Assembly (NCBI RefSeq): GCF_000153305.1
Contig: NZ_CH724107.1
Location: 2,387,117 to 2,451,116 of the forward strand
Direction of reading: 5' to 3'
From: Oceanicola granulosus HTCC2516
GTDB taxonomy: Bacteria; Pseudomonadota; Alphaproteobacteria; Rhodobacterales; Rhodobacteraceae
Length of the DNA: 64,000 nucleotides
A model generated the notes under the pieces. It did not search any database, was not told the origin of the DNA, and worked only from the letters and a program-made list of their open reading frames with translations. Numbering within the stretch: the first letter of the stretch is position 1; each line of letters starts with the position of its first letter. This document shows positions 53,047 to 61,474 of this stretch, one piece after another. The position numbers and the translations under genes were made by a program.

Positions 53047-53913
53047 GTGCTGACGACATTCCGCGATCTCTTCCGCTACAACATCGAGTTCCGCATTGGC
53101 GTGGTGCTGGTCAGCCTGATCGTCATCTTCTCGTGCCTGAGCTTCTTCTCACCCTACGTGCCCGAGCAGATCTACACGGTCATCCCCGACCAGCCGCCGA
53201 GCCTCGAGCACTGGTTCGGCACCAACAGCCGCGGGCAAGACCTGTTTTGGAACCTGACCTTCGCCTTCCGCAATACGCTGGTCTTCGGGCTCATCGTCGC
53301 GGTGCTGAGCCGCATCATCTCGATCGTGGTGGGCATGACGGCGGGCTACCTAAGCGGCTGGGTCGACCGCGGCCTGATGTTCGTCAACGACATCTTCGTC
53401 GCGCTGCCGATCTTCCCGATCCTGATCCTGTTCTACTTCGTGCTGCGCAACGATCTCGACACCTACACGCTCGCGCTGATCATGGCCTGCCTCGGTTGGC
53501 CCTTCGACGCGCGGCTGATTCGCTCCGTCGGGCTTGGCCTGCGGCACCGGGAGTTCACGCGGCAGGCGATCTTCGCGGGCATGAGTCCGGCCAAGATCAT
53601 GTTCGAGGAGCATCTGCCCTACGTGATGCCGATCATCTTCTCGACGGCGATGGCCAACATGATCTGGTCGATCGGCTTCGAGGTGACGCTGGGCGTGCTG
53701 GGCTTCACCAACCTCAACGTGCCCACCATCGGCACCACGCTCTACTGGGCCAACAACCACTCCGCGATGGTCGTGGGGACGTGGTGGTGGGTCATCATCC
53801 CGGTGATCCTGATCATTCTCACCTTCATCGGGCTGTTCCTGCTGGCCGTCTCGATGAACGAGCACATCGATCCGCGCTCGCGGCTGCGCCGCATGGGAGG
53901 AGGCAACGGATGA
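53047..53913 (+). CDS. ABC transporter permease (DppC/OppC-like)
   Basis: 288 residues from GTG 53047. The DppC-type start with the periplasmic loop PDQPPSLEHWFGTNSRGQDLFWNLTFAFRNTL is seen, plus the EAA-like loop FTRQAIFAGMSPAKIMFEEHLPYVMPII. Five to six helices. It pairs with the upstream permease. The stop overlaps the next gene's ATG by four bases. Confidence 0.92.
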   Translation: MLTTFRDLFRYNIEFRIGVVLVSLIVIFSCLSFFSPYVPEQIYTVIPDQPPSLEHWFGTNSRGQDLFWNLTFAFRNTLVFGLIVAVLSRIISIVVGMTAGYLSGWVDRGLMFVNDIFVALPIFPILILFYFVLRNDLDTYTLALIMACLGWPFDARLIRSVGLGLRHREFTRQAIFAGMSPAKIMFEEHLPYVMPIIFSTAMANMIWSIGFEVTLGVLGFTNLNVPTIGTTLYWANNHSAMVVGTWWWVIIPVILIILTFIGLFLLAVSMNEHIDPRSRLRRMGGGNG

Positions 53914-54945
53914 GCGACGATCCCGTCCTCAAGGTCGACAACCTCAAGGCCTATTACCAGGTCGGCCGGTACGGCAAGAACCGTCGACGTGCGCGCTGTG
54001 GACGACATCACGATGCAGGTGGAGCGCGACGAGATCTACGGCATCGCCGGCGAGAGCTCGAGCGGCAAGACCAGCTTCATCAAGGTGCTGGCCGCCGCCA
54101 TCCGCCCGCCGTTGCGTGTCGTCGGCGGCTCGGTCGAGTACAATTTCGCGGGGCAGCGGATCGATTCCACCAAGGCGAGCGAGGCCGAGATCAAGGCGAT
54201 CCGCTGGCGCCACCTGAGCTACATCATGCAGGGCTCGATGTCGGTGCTGAACCCCGTGCGGCGGATCGAGAAGACCTTCGGCGACTTCGCCCGCAGCCCG
54301 CTCGGACTCGACTGTCGGGCCTTCCGCGAGCGCATCGAAGAGCATCTCGACCACCTCAAGCTGCCCAAGTCCGTCCTGCGCGCCTATCCCCACGAGCTCT
54401 CGGGCGGTATGCGCCAGAGGGTGACGATCGGCCTCGCCACCGTCTGCCGCCCCGAATTCATGATCGCCGACGAGCCGACGACCGCGCTCGACGTGGTGGT
54501 GCAGAAGGACGTGTTGTCGCTGCTGCGCAACGTGCAGAAGGAGATGGGCGCCTCCATCGTCTTCGTCACGCACGACATGTCGGTGCACGCCAACATCGCC
54601 GACCGCATCGGCATCATCTATGCGGGCCGGCTCGTCGAGGAGGGGCCGACACGAACGCTATTCACCGAACCCAAGCATCCATACACCGCCCATCTGGTCG
54701 CAAGTTTGCCGGTAATCGGCGACACCCGACCGCGGCCATCGCTTGAGGGCCGCCCGCCCAGCCTCGCCGACCCGCCGCAGGGCTGCCGCTTCCATCCGCG
54801 CTGCCCGCTCGCCATCGACAGGTGCAAGCGCGAGGTGCCGCCGCTCGAAACGGTGGGCACCCGCCATCGCTCCGCCTGCTGGCGCGCCCAAGAGGTGGAG
54901 CCGCTGGTGCGGCCCGAGGCCACTGTCGCGGGGGCGGGGGCATGA
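53910..54945 (+). CDS. ABC transporter ATP-binding protein (DppD-like), apparent +1 frameshift
   Basis: From ATG 53910 the frame reads SDDPVLKVDNLKAYYQVGRYGKN, the correct start for DppD. At about 53983 one extra C pushes it out of frame. In the shifted frame the protein continues VDVRAVDDITMQVERDEIYGIAGESSSGKT (Walker A), HELSGGMRQRVTIGLATV (signature) and EFMIADEPTTALD (Walker B). Deleting one C in AAGAACCGTCG gives a full-length, sensible protein. If real, only a start at GTG 53989 would give a 318-residue protein lacking the first strand. A sequencing error is equally possible. Downstream it couples by ATGA to the DppF-like gene. Confidence 0.8.
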
Positions 54946-55862
54946 GCGCGCTGCTACACGTCGACGGGGTTAGCAAGTACTTCGCGATGGGCGGACTGCT
55001 GTCGCGAACCCAGACCGCGGCCGTGCGCGACGCGAACTTTAGGCTGGAGCAGGGGACGCCCGAAATCTTCACCATCGTCGGCGAGTCCGGCTCCGGGAAG
55101 ACGACGCTGGCGCGGATGATCCTAGGCCTTGAGACGCCGACCGAGGGCGAGATCCGCTACAAGGGCAACCCGATCAGCGGGCTGAGCTTCGGCGCGGCGC
55201 GCAGGGCTTTCATGACCGACGTTCAGCCGGTGTTCCAGAACCCCTTCGAAGCTTTCAACCCGCTCAAGCGCGTCGACCGCTACATCGAGTCCACCGCCAA
55301 GGTCTTCCGGGGCATCACCGCGCGCGCCGACCTCGATGCCGCTATGGACGAGGCGCTGGCCAGCGTCGGACTCAGTCTCGCGGAGGTGCGCGGTCGCTAT
55401 CCCCACGAGCTCTCGGGCGGCCAGCTCCAGCGCGCCGCCATCGCCCGCGCGCTGGTGTGCAAGCCCAAGGTGCTCATCGCCGACGAGCCAGTGTCCATGG
55501 TCGACGCCTCCCTGCGCATGGCCATCGTCAACCTGCTGCGCACCCTGCGCGACGACCTGGGCGTCTCGGTGATCTACATCACGCACGACCTCGCAACGGC
55601 TTACTACATTTCCGACCGGATCATGATCATGCAGAAGGGCCGCGTTGTCGAAATGGGCGCGGCGCGTCAGGTGCTGGACGACCCGCAGCACCCCTACTCG
55701 CGCCTGCTCAAGGCCTCCGTCCTGTCGGTGACCGACGCCGGGCAAGGCAACCTCGAGCCGGCCCGCGATCTGATGGAGGCCAGCCGCACAGCCCTCGAGC
55801 ACGCCGACGCCAGCCGCCTCGTCGAGCAGGGTGAGGGCAGGCTGGTGCGCATGGCGGGCTGA
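54942..55862 (+). CDS. ABC transporter ATP-binding protein (DppF-like)
   Basis: 306 residues. The Walker A (VGESGSGKTTLARMILGLE), signature (HELSGGQLQRAAIARALVCKPKVLIADEPVSMVD, with Walker B) and H-loop (VIYITHDLATAYYI) are complete. The C-terminal oligopeptide/dipeptide extension HPYSRLLKASVLS is present. It powers uptake with the DppD-like ATPase. Last gene of the ABC operon. The 145 bases to the end of GntR hold no gene. Confidence 0.92.
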   Translation: MSALLHVDGVSKYFAMGGLLSRTQTAAVRDANFRLEQGTPEIFTIVGESGSGKTTLARMILGLETPTEGEIRYKGNPISGLSFGAARRAFMTDVQPVFQNPFEAFNPLKRVDRYIESTAKVFRGITARADLDAAMDEALASVGLSLAEVRGRYPHELSGGQLQRAAIARALVCKPKVLIADEPVSMVDASLRMAIVNLLRTLRDDLGVSVIYITHDLATAYYISDRIMIMQKGRVVEMGAARQVLDDPQHPYSRLLKASVLSVTDAGQGNLEPARDLMEASRTALEHADASRLVEQGEGRLVRMAG

Positions 55863-56007
55863 GTGGACGCCACTCCTCCCGTGCAGAGAAGAGTGCGCAG
55901 GGCCGGGACGTGGCGCGACTGTATTGAGTGCTTGCCCGAGGTGAAGCTGATGCGCGTCGCGGCTCGGCAGGTCGGCGAGTGAGCTGCGGGTGGTGCCTCG
56001 CCCGGTT

Positions 56008-56718
56008 TCAGTTCCTGCGCAGCTGCTCCAGCAGGTGCCGCTCCGCGCCTCGGCAGTGCTGACGCACGATCTCGGCCGCTTCGTCCTCCAGGCCCCTTGC
56101 GGCTGCGTCGATCAGCGCTCGGTGCTCATGATTCTGCGCTTGGCGCCGAGCAGGGCTTGCCGGGAAGCGGATGCCGAGCGCCTGGACGACGCGGCTCTGG
56201 CGCTGGAAGATCGCCAGCGCTTCGGTGTTGTGGTGCCCGGCGTAGGTGATGTCGTGGAAGTGGGCGTCGAGCGCCCGAAGGCGCTCCTGATCCTCGCCGA
56301 CGATCGTCTCGATCCGGTCCTGCAGCTCTGCCAGCCGACTGAGCTCCCGTTCGGTCGCGTGCGAGACGAACAGGCGGATCAGGTACGGCTCGATCAGGGC
56401 GCGGACGTCGAACATGTTGCGCACGAGGGTCTCGTCGAGCACGCGGACCCGCGCGCCGCGGTTGCGCTCGATCTGGACGAAGCCCTCGCCGGCCAGCTGA
56501 TGCAGCGCCTCGCGGATCGGATTGATGCTCGTGCCGTATCGCGCCGCCAGCTCTTGGGTCTTCAGTCGCGCGCCCTGTGGGAGAAGGCCTGCAACGATGT
56601 CGGCCCGCAGGCGCGTCGCGACCGTGAGCGGCCGTTCGTGCGGCGGCTTGGGGGCCTCCGACGGCGTCCTGATCGTACTGTCTTGATCCATGCCAGCCTC
56701 CTGCGTGAGAGGGTTCAT
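56008..56718 (-). CDS. GntR family transcriptional regulator (FadR subfamily, FCD domain)
   Basis: 236 residues from ATG 56718; ATG 56691 would shorten it by nine. Winged helix at about 30-100 (VATRLRADIVAGLLPQGARLKTQELAARYGTSINPIREALHQLAGEGFV), then an FCD effector domain with metal-ligand-like D-x3-H (LDAHFHDITY) and a later His (NHEHRALIDAAARG). It diverges from the TRAP genes and, by analogy, is likely to repress them in response to a sugar acid. Possible GATT-N6-AATC operators lie between the two genes. Confidence 0.9.
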   Translation of the reverse strand: MNPLTQEAGMDQDSTIRTPSEAPKPPHERPLTVATRLRADIVAGLLPQGARLKTQELAARYGTSINPIREALHQLAGEGFVQIERNRGARVRVLDETLVRNMFDVRALIEPYLIRLFVSHATERELSRLAELQDRIETIVGEDQERLRALDAHFHDITYAGHHNTEALAIFQRQSRVVQALGIRFPASPARRQAQNHEHRALIDAAARGLEDEAAEIVRQHCRGAERHLLEQLRRN

Positions 56719-56753
56719 GCCCGAATTCCGGTCGCTATGGCCAGACTTCCATT

Positions 56754-56790
56754 GATTGTGTGTAATCGGTATGTGATTGTAGATTAATCA
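56754..56790. promoter_or_regulatory. candidate GntR operator(s)
   Basis: GATT-GTGTGT-AATC (56754-56767) and TGATT-N7-AATCA (56774-56790), two inverted repeats in the gntR-TRAP divergent region. Placed to control both genes. Identified by eye. Confidence 0.45.
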
Positions 56791-56809
56791 TCAACCGGAG
56801 GAGAAAACC

Positions 56810-57862
56810 ATGCGTATTACGAAGCTCGCCGCGCTCGCCGCGGCCTCGTCCCTCGCCCTGATCGCCGGAGGGACCGCGGCTCTGGCCCAGCAGGAGATCC
56901 GCTTCGCGTTCGAGATGTTCGAAGGCGACAATCCCGAGTTCAATGCCGCCACCGCCTTTAAGGAATACGTTGAGAACAAGACCAACGGCGAGCTGACGGT
57001 GCGCCTGTTCCCGGGCAACCAGATGGGCTCGGTGCGCGAGACCACTGAGATGGTCCAGCAGGGGACACTGCAGCTTACCTTGCCGTCCGACGGCGCCTTT
57101 GCCGGCTTCTACGCGCCGATCCAGGCCTGGTCGATGCCCTACCTGTTCCCCTCGGCCCCGGTCGCCTGGAAGGTGATGGACGGCGAGTTCGGGCAGTGGA
57201 TGCTCGACGATATCCAGGAGCAGACCGGCATGCGGGCGCTCGCCTTCTCGCAGAACGGCTTCCGCAGCTTCATGAACAATGAGCGGCTGATCGTCAGCCC
57301 CGACGACCTACAGGGCATGCGGATTCGGACCATGGAGAGTCCGGTCTACATGACGATGGTCGAAGCGCTCGGCGCGAGCGCCACGCCAATTGCCGGCTCC
57401 GAAGCCGTCATGGCGCTCCAGCAGGGGGTGGTCGACGGACTCGAGAGCCCGCCGCCGGTGCACCTGTCGGGCGGCGCCGCGGACGTGGCCGACTACATGA
57501 CGCTGAACGAGCACGTCTTCGGGCTCCACATCCTGGTCGCCAACGACGACTGGTTCACCTCGCTGTCGCCCGACCACCAGAAGGTGATAACCGATGCCGC
57601 CCAGCTGTTCGCCCACGTCGAGAACGTCGAGAAGACGGCGGGAGACTGGGAGGCGATCCGTGTCATCGCCGAGGAGCGCGGGGTGGAGGTCCACATCTCC
57701 ACCGCCGAGGAAAAGGCCGCCTTCCGCGACGCCGTCTATGAGCCGGTTCGCAACTTCATCGTCGAGCAGGTCGGCGAGGACATCCTGACCCGGATGGAGA
57801 ACGCCGTGGCGGAGGCCGAGGCCGAGGCCGAACTCTACGGCGCCGAGACCGCGGCGGAATGA
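56810..57862 (+). CDS. dctP: TRAP transporter substrate-binding protein DctP
   Basis: 350 residues with signal peptide (MRITKLAALAAASSLALIAGGTAALAQ). DctP features: EIRFAFEMFEGDNPEFNAATAFKEYVENKTNGELTVRLFPGNQMGS, and LQGMRIRTMESPVYMTMVEALGASATPIAGSEAVMALQQGVVDGLESP with the conserved Arg that binds carboxylates. It captures a C4-dicarboxylate or sugar-acid ligand. GGAGGAG precedes the start. First gene of the dctPQM-dehydratase group; the dehydratase neighbour points to a sugar acid. Confidence 0.93.
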   Translation: MRITKLAALAAASSLALIAGGTAALAQQEIRFAFEMFEGDNPEFNAATAFKEYVENKTNGELTVRLFPGNQMGSVRETTEMVQQGTLQLTLPSDGAFAGFYAPIQAWSMPYLFPSAPVAWKVMDGEFGQWMLDDIQEQTGMRALAFSQNGFRSFMNNERLIVSPDDLQGMRIRTMESPVYMTMVEALGASATPIAGSEAVMALQQGVVDGLESPPPVHLSGGAADVADYMTLNEHVFGLHILVANDDWFTSLSPDHQKVITDAAQLFAHVENVEKTAGDWEAIRVIAEERGVEVHISTAEEKAAFRDAVYEPVRNFIVEQVGEDILTRMENAVAEAEAEAELYGAETAAE

Positions 57863-57919
57863 GGACTGGACCGGGCGGATTCCTTCCTGATCCGCCCGGT
57901 CCTCTCGAGGAATAAGAGA

Positions 57920-58412
57920 ATGACCGTCGCAATCGCCGCGCGCCGGGCTGGTCTTCGTCTGCGGAACGGCCGCCGCCGCTCTCTTCGCCGTCATCTGCGT
58001 GCTGAACTTCTGGCAGGTGGGTGGGCGCTACGTGTTCGGCTCGTCGCTGAGATGGGCCGAGGAGGTGATGCGCTACGGCATGGTCTGGGTGATGATGCTG
58101 GGCGGCACCGCCGCAATCTACCACGGTGAGCACATGGCTGTGGATGCCGTCGTCGATGCGGTGCCCCGCCGATTTGCCCATCTGCTCCGGTCCTTGCTCT
58201 ACGGCATCGGCGCCGTCTTCATTGGACTGCTGGTCTGGTATGGCTGGCCGGCCGCACTGGCCAATCTTCGCCAGAGTGCCGCGGCATCGGGTATCTCCAT
58301 GATCTATCCCTACATGGCGCTGCCGGTCGGCGGGCTTCTGATGATACTGCAGATCGTCCTGTGCTTCTTCGCGGGCTTCGCGTCGACGGCGTATGAGGAG
58401 GAACCGCTTTGA
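57920..58412 (+). CDS. dctQ: TRAP transporter small permease DctQ, apparent +1 frameshift
   Basis: From ATG 57920 the frame reads MTVAIAARR. It then must change by one base near 57946-57948 (an extra G in CGGGC) to continue as LVFVCGTAAAALFAVICVLNFWQVGGRYVFGSSLRWAEEVMRY, the normal DctQ first helix. Four helices follow. If the shift is genuine, translation could only begin at GTG 57999, losing most of helix 1. As in the DppD-like gene the extra base is in a short G/C run, so a sequencing error is possible. It overlaps dctM by four bases (TTGA). Confidence 0.78.
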
Positions 58413-59680
58413 TCTGGGTCGCTCTCGCCTGCTTCGCCCTGGTCTTCATCGGGGTGCCGATTGCTTTCGCGCTCGGGCTCGGTGGGACGCTGGGCCTGCT
58501 GATTTTCGGCATCCCGCTGCCCGTCGTCATCACCCGCTTCTTCGGCGGCGTAGACTCCTTCGTATTCCTGGCGATGCCATTCTACATCCTCGCGGCCGAG
58601 ATCATGAACCGTTCCGGCATCACCGACCGTCTGATCCGCCTGACGGCGCTCCTGACCGGCCGCTTGAGCGGCGGGACCGCCTACACCAATGTCGGCACTT
58701 CGATCCTCTTCGCCGGCATCTCGGGTGCGGCCATCGCCGATGCCAGCGCCCTCGGTCGGTTCTTTATGCAGGTCATGCCGAAGGAGGGCTACAGCCGCCC
58801 CTATTCGGCCGCGGTCACGGCTGCTTCCTCGATCATCGGACCGATCATTCCCCCCTCCGGCCTCGCCATCATCATGGCTGCGGTGACAGGGCTTTCGATC
58901 GTCGATCTCTTCGTTGCCGGGATCATCCCGGGGCTGATGCTCGGCGGGGCCTGCGTTCTGGTCATCTTCCTGAAGTCGCTTGGCGGTGGCCTTCCGAATT
59001 CGCGAATTACTGTGGAGCGCGGCCAGATTGTCCCGCTGCTGATTGAAGGCCTGCTCGTGGCGTCGCTTCCGGTCGTGATCGTCTGGGGCATGGTCACCGG
59101 CGCCTTTACCGCGACGGAGGGCGGCGGTATCGCGGTCTTCGTTGCCGCGATCCTTGGGCTCTTCATCCTGCGCACAATGCGTCTCGCCGATCTCTGGGAC
59201 GCGCTGGTGGTCTCGGCGCGGATGACCGCGGCGATCTACCTGCTCGTCGCCTCCGCCGCCGTGCTGAGCTACGCGCTCAACCTGCTGGGGATCGGCGCGC
59301 TGGTCTCCTCCTTCGCGCCCTACTTCGAGGGCAGCCCGACGCTGTTCCTGTTCGGGATCATGCTTCTGATGCTGGTGCTCGGCATGTTCATCGACATCGG
59401 CGCGGCGCTTATCATCTTCGTGCCGCTGGTGATGCCCACCGTGATCGCGCTCGGGATCGACCCGATCCAGGCGGCGCTGGTGGTGATGCTCACCCTGGCG
59501 CTCGGCCTGATCACCCCGCCCTTCGGTGTCGTCCTCTTCATCCTGATGAAGATCGGCCAGGTGCGCATGGGCGCCCTGATCGCCGCCATCGCCCCCTTCG
59601 TCCTCGCCGAACTGGCCGTCATCGTCCTGCTGGTGCTGTTCCCGGCGCTGACGACCTGGCTCCCCAACCTCCTGAACTGA
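58409..59680 (+). CDS. dctM: TRAP transporter large permease DctM
   Basis: 423 residues from TTG 58409. About twelve helices. It contains the family's GTAYTNVGTSILFAGISGAAIADASALG, ITPPFGVVLFILMKI and IIGPIIPPSGLAIIM motifs. DctM carries the transport path, driven by an ion gradient, together with DctQ and DctP. The TTG overlaps the dctQ stop by four bases. Followed after 13 bases by the dehydratase. Confidence 0.93.
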   Translation: MIWVALACFALVFIGVPIAFALGLGGTLGLLIFGIPLPVVITRFFGGVDSFVFLAMPFYILAAEIMNRSGITDRLIRLTALLTGRLSGGTAYTNVGTSILFAGISGAAIADASALGRFFMQVMPKEGYSRPYSAAVTAASSIIGPIIPPSGLAIIMAAVTGLSIVDLFVAGIIPGLMLGGACVLVIFLKSLGGGLPNSRITVERGQIVPLLIEGLLVASLPVVIVWGMVTGAFTATEGGGIAVFVAAILGLFILRTMRLADLWDALVVSARMTAAIYLLVASAAVLSYALNLLGIGALVSSFAPYFEGSPTLFLFGIMLLMLVLGMFIDIGAALIIFVPLVMPTVIALGIDPIQAALVVMLTLALGLITPPFGVVLFILMKIGQVRMGALIAAIAPFVLAELAVIVLLVLFPALTTWLPNLLN

Positions 59681-59693
59681 CCGGACCCCCTGC

Positions 59694-60845
59694 ATGAAGA
59701 TCACCGCCATCCACCCCTACCCCGTCCGCATCGGCGTGCGGAACCAGCTCCTCGTCAAGGTCGAGACCGACGAGGGCATATACGGCTGGGGCGAATCCGG
59801 CCTGTCCTACCGCGAACTCGCCGTCGCGGGGGCGATCCGGCATTACGCGAACTTCCTCGTCGGGCGCGACCCGATGCAGTCCGGCGCGCTCTGGCAGGAA
59901 ATGTATCGAAGCCAGTATTTCGAGGGCGGGCGCGTGCTGACGGCGGCGATCGCCGCGCTCGACATCGCCTTCCACGATATCCGCGGCAAGGCGCTCGGCG
60001 TGCCGGTGCACCAGCTGCTCGGCGGCAAGCACCGGTCCCGCGTCCCCGCCTTCGCTACCGTTCCTGCGACGAACGGCGACAAGGTGCTGGAAGATGCGCT
60101 CACGCTGCGCGATGCCGGCTGGACCTGCATCCGTCTCGTCGCCGCCGGGCAGGAGGAGCCCGAAATCTTCGAGCCTCGTGAGTCGATTGCGGAGACCGCC
60201 GAGTGGGCGATCCGCGTGCGCGAAGCCGTGGGGCATGGCACCGTCCTCGGCATGGAATACCACCACCGGCTCAGCGTCGCCGAGGCCGCGTCCTTTGCCC
60301 AGAAGCTGCCCTCCGGCACGCTCGACTTCCTTGAGGAGCCAATTCGCGACGAGGCGCCCGGCGCTTACGAGGCGCTGCGCCGCATGACGGAGATCCCCTT
60401 CGCGCTCGGCGAGGAGTTCTCGTCGAAGTGGACGTTCCAGCCCTATCTGGAGAAGGACCTGCTGCAATATGCGCGGCTCGACATCTGCAATGTCGGCGGC
60501 TTCACCGAGGCGATGAAGGTGGCCGGCCTTGCCGAGGCCCACTACGTCGACCTGATGCCCCACAATCCGCTCGGCCCCGTCTGCACCGCCGCCAGCGTCC
60601 ATCTTGGCGCCGCGGTGCCGAACTTCTCATGGCTCGAATGCCGCGCCTCCCCCGTCGAGCAGCTTGGCTTCGAAAGCACCGAGCTTTGCCCGAAGAAGGT
60701 CGAGCTCGATGGCGCGGCCTATATCGTGCCCGACGCGCCCGGCCTCGGCGTCGAGGTGGACGAGGACTTCCTCAAGCGCGCGGAGTTCGAATTCATCGAC
60801 CCGCCGATGCTGCGCCGCCGCGACGGGTCGATCACCAATTGGTAG
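59694..60845 (+). CDS. enolase-superfamily sugar-acid dehydratase (MR/MLE family)
   Basis: 383 residues. It shows the MR/MLE N-terminal capping domain (MKITAIHPYPVRIGVRNQLLVKVETDEGIYGWGESGLSYRE) and barrel motifs: HDIRGKALGVPVHQLLGG, GMEYHHR at the first metal-ligand strand, LEEPI and ALGEEF as second and third metal ligands. The first ligand is Glu rather than the common Asp, and no K-x-K acid/base is evident in the IRLVAAG strand. It is most like galactonate/mannonate dehydratase-type proteins; the substrate is probably the sugar acid taken up by the TRAP system. Its 3' end is duplicated at 45111-45408. Confidence 0.85.
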   Translation: MKITAIHPYPVRIGVRNQLLVKVETDEGIYGWGESGLSYRELAVAGAIRHYANFLVGRDPMQSGALWQEMYRSQYFEGGRVLTAAIAALDIAFHDIRGKALGVPVHQLLGGKHRSRVPAFATVPATNGDKVLEDALTLRDAGWTCIRLVAAGQEEPEIFEPRESIAETAEWAIRVREAVGHGTVLGMEYHHRLSVAEAASFAQKLPSGTLDFLEEPIRDEAPGAYEALRRMTEIPFALGEEFSSKWTFQPYLEKDLLQYARLDICNVGGFTEAMKVAGLAEAHYVDLMPHNPLGPVCTAASVHLGAAVPNFSWLECRASPVEQLGFESTELCPKKVELDGAAYIVPDAPGLGVEVDEDFLKRAEFEFIDPPMLRRRDGSITNW

Positions 60846-61407
60846 GAAGGGGGGCAGCACGAGCGGCACCGGCTGGTACTGCCGCATGAGCTGGAGCGCT
60901 CCCGATCAAGCTCCAAACCGTTGGTCTTCAGCGTGTACGAATGCGGTGGACTTGTCTGTCGCGCAGCCCGCCGGATAGCCGGCATCGGTAGTCCCTGAAC
61001 CTTGGAAAGGATCTCACGGTCTCTAAGCTACTCTCCGGGTCTCCTGGTCGAGTTGCGTGATCGTCGTGCCGCGCCGGAAGATCACGTCCGGCGGCCGTCC
61101 GCCGAGGGCCGCATGAGGCCGCCGGTGGTTGCAGAAGTCGAACCAGGTCCGCGGGCCCGCACGGGCTCCTGACCCGGTCTCCTAGGCGCACGGGTAGACG
61201 CATTCGTGTTCCGGGCTGCGCCACAGCCGCTCGATGAAGATGTTGTCCAGGAGCCGGCCCTTCCCGTCCATCGAGATGCGGATACCCGCCCTTCGCAGCG
61301 GGTCGGTTCGAGACAACGCTGAAGTCGCTTCGAACATAATGTCTGGAATTACTGGTCGGAGTGAGAGGATTCGAACCTCCGACCCCTGCCTCCCGAAGAC
61401 AGTGCTC
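60538..61407. repeat. right copy of the island-flanking direct repeat
   Basis: Matches 45111-45692 in two blocks (60538-60995 and 61272-61407), separated by 276 bases missing in the left copy. It covers the dehydratase end, spacer DNA, the IS3 remnant and part of tRNA-Pro. Bases 60846-60995 contain no gene. Confidence 0.85.
60996..61320 (-). pseudogene. IS3 family transposase (OrfB) remnant
   Basis: Minus-strand translation ending at TAG 61023 reads LRRAGIRISMDGKGRLLDNIFIERLWRS, then an in-frame TAG, then AGPRTWFDFCNHRRPHAALGGRPPDVIF, the DDE integrase end of IS3-type OrfB. A TGAACC end resembling an IS3 inverted-repeat tip starts at 60996. Only about 85 codons remain and one stop lies inside, so it is dead. 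Confidence 0.8.
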
Positions 61408-61429
61408 TACCAGGCTGAGCTACACTCCG
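61353..61429 (-). tRNA. tRNA-Pro (anticodon CGG)
   Basis: Full cloverleaf on the minus strand: acceptor CGGAGTG/CACTCCG, D arm GCTC...GAGC, anticodon stem CTGTC/GGCAG with loop TTCGGGA (CGG), T loop TTCGAAT and encoded CCA. 77 nt. It is the integration site of the island to its left (its 3' side). Confidence 0.96.
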
Positions 61430-61474
61430 ACCGTGGGCGGTGCGATAGCCTCGACGGTGGCGCTTGGCAAGGGG

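Larger units (their letters stand above)
45639..61407. mobile_element. decayed genomic island in tRNA-Pro(CGG)
   Basis: Bounded on the left by a tRNA-Pro 3' fragment (45639-45692) and on the right by the intact tRNA-Pro. A broken tyrosine integrase and an AlpA-like gene lie at the left end. The cargo is a regulator, arabinofuranosidase, ABC and TRAP transporters, GntR and a dehydratase. Bases 45700-47300 are visibly poorer in G and C than the core. The int reads into the island. Boundaries come from the tRNA repeat; mobility is probably lost. Confidence 0.75.
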
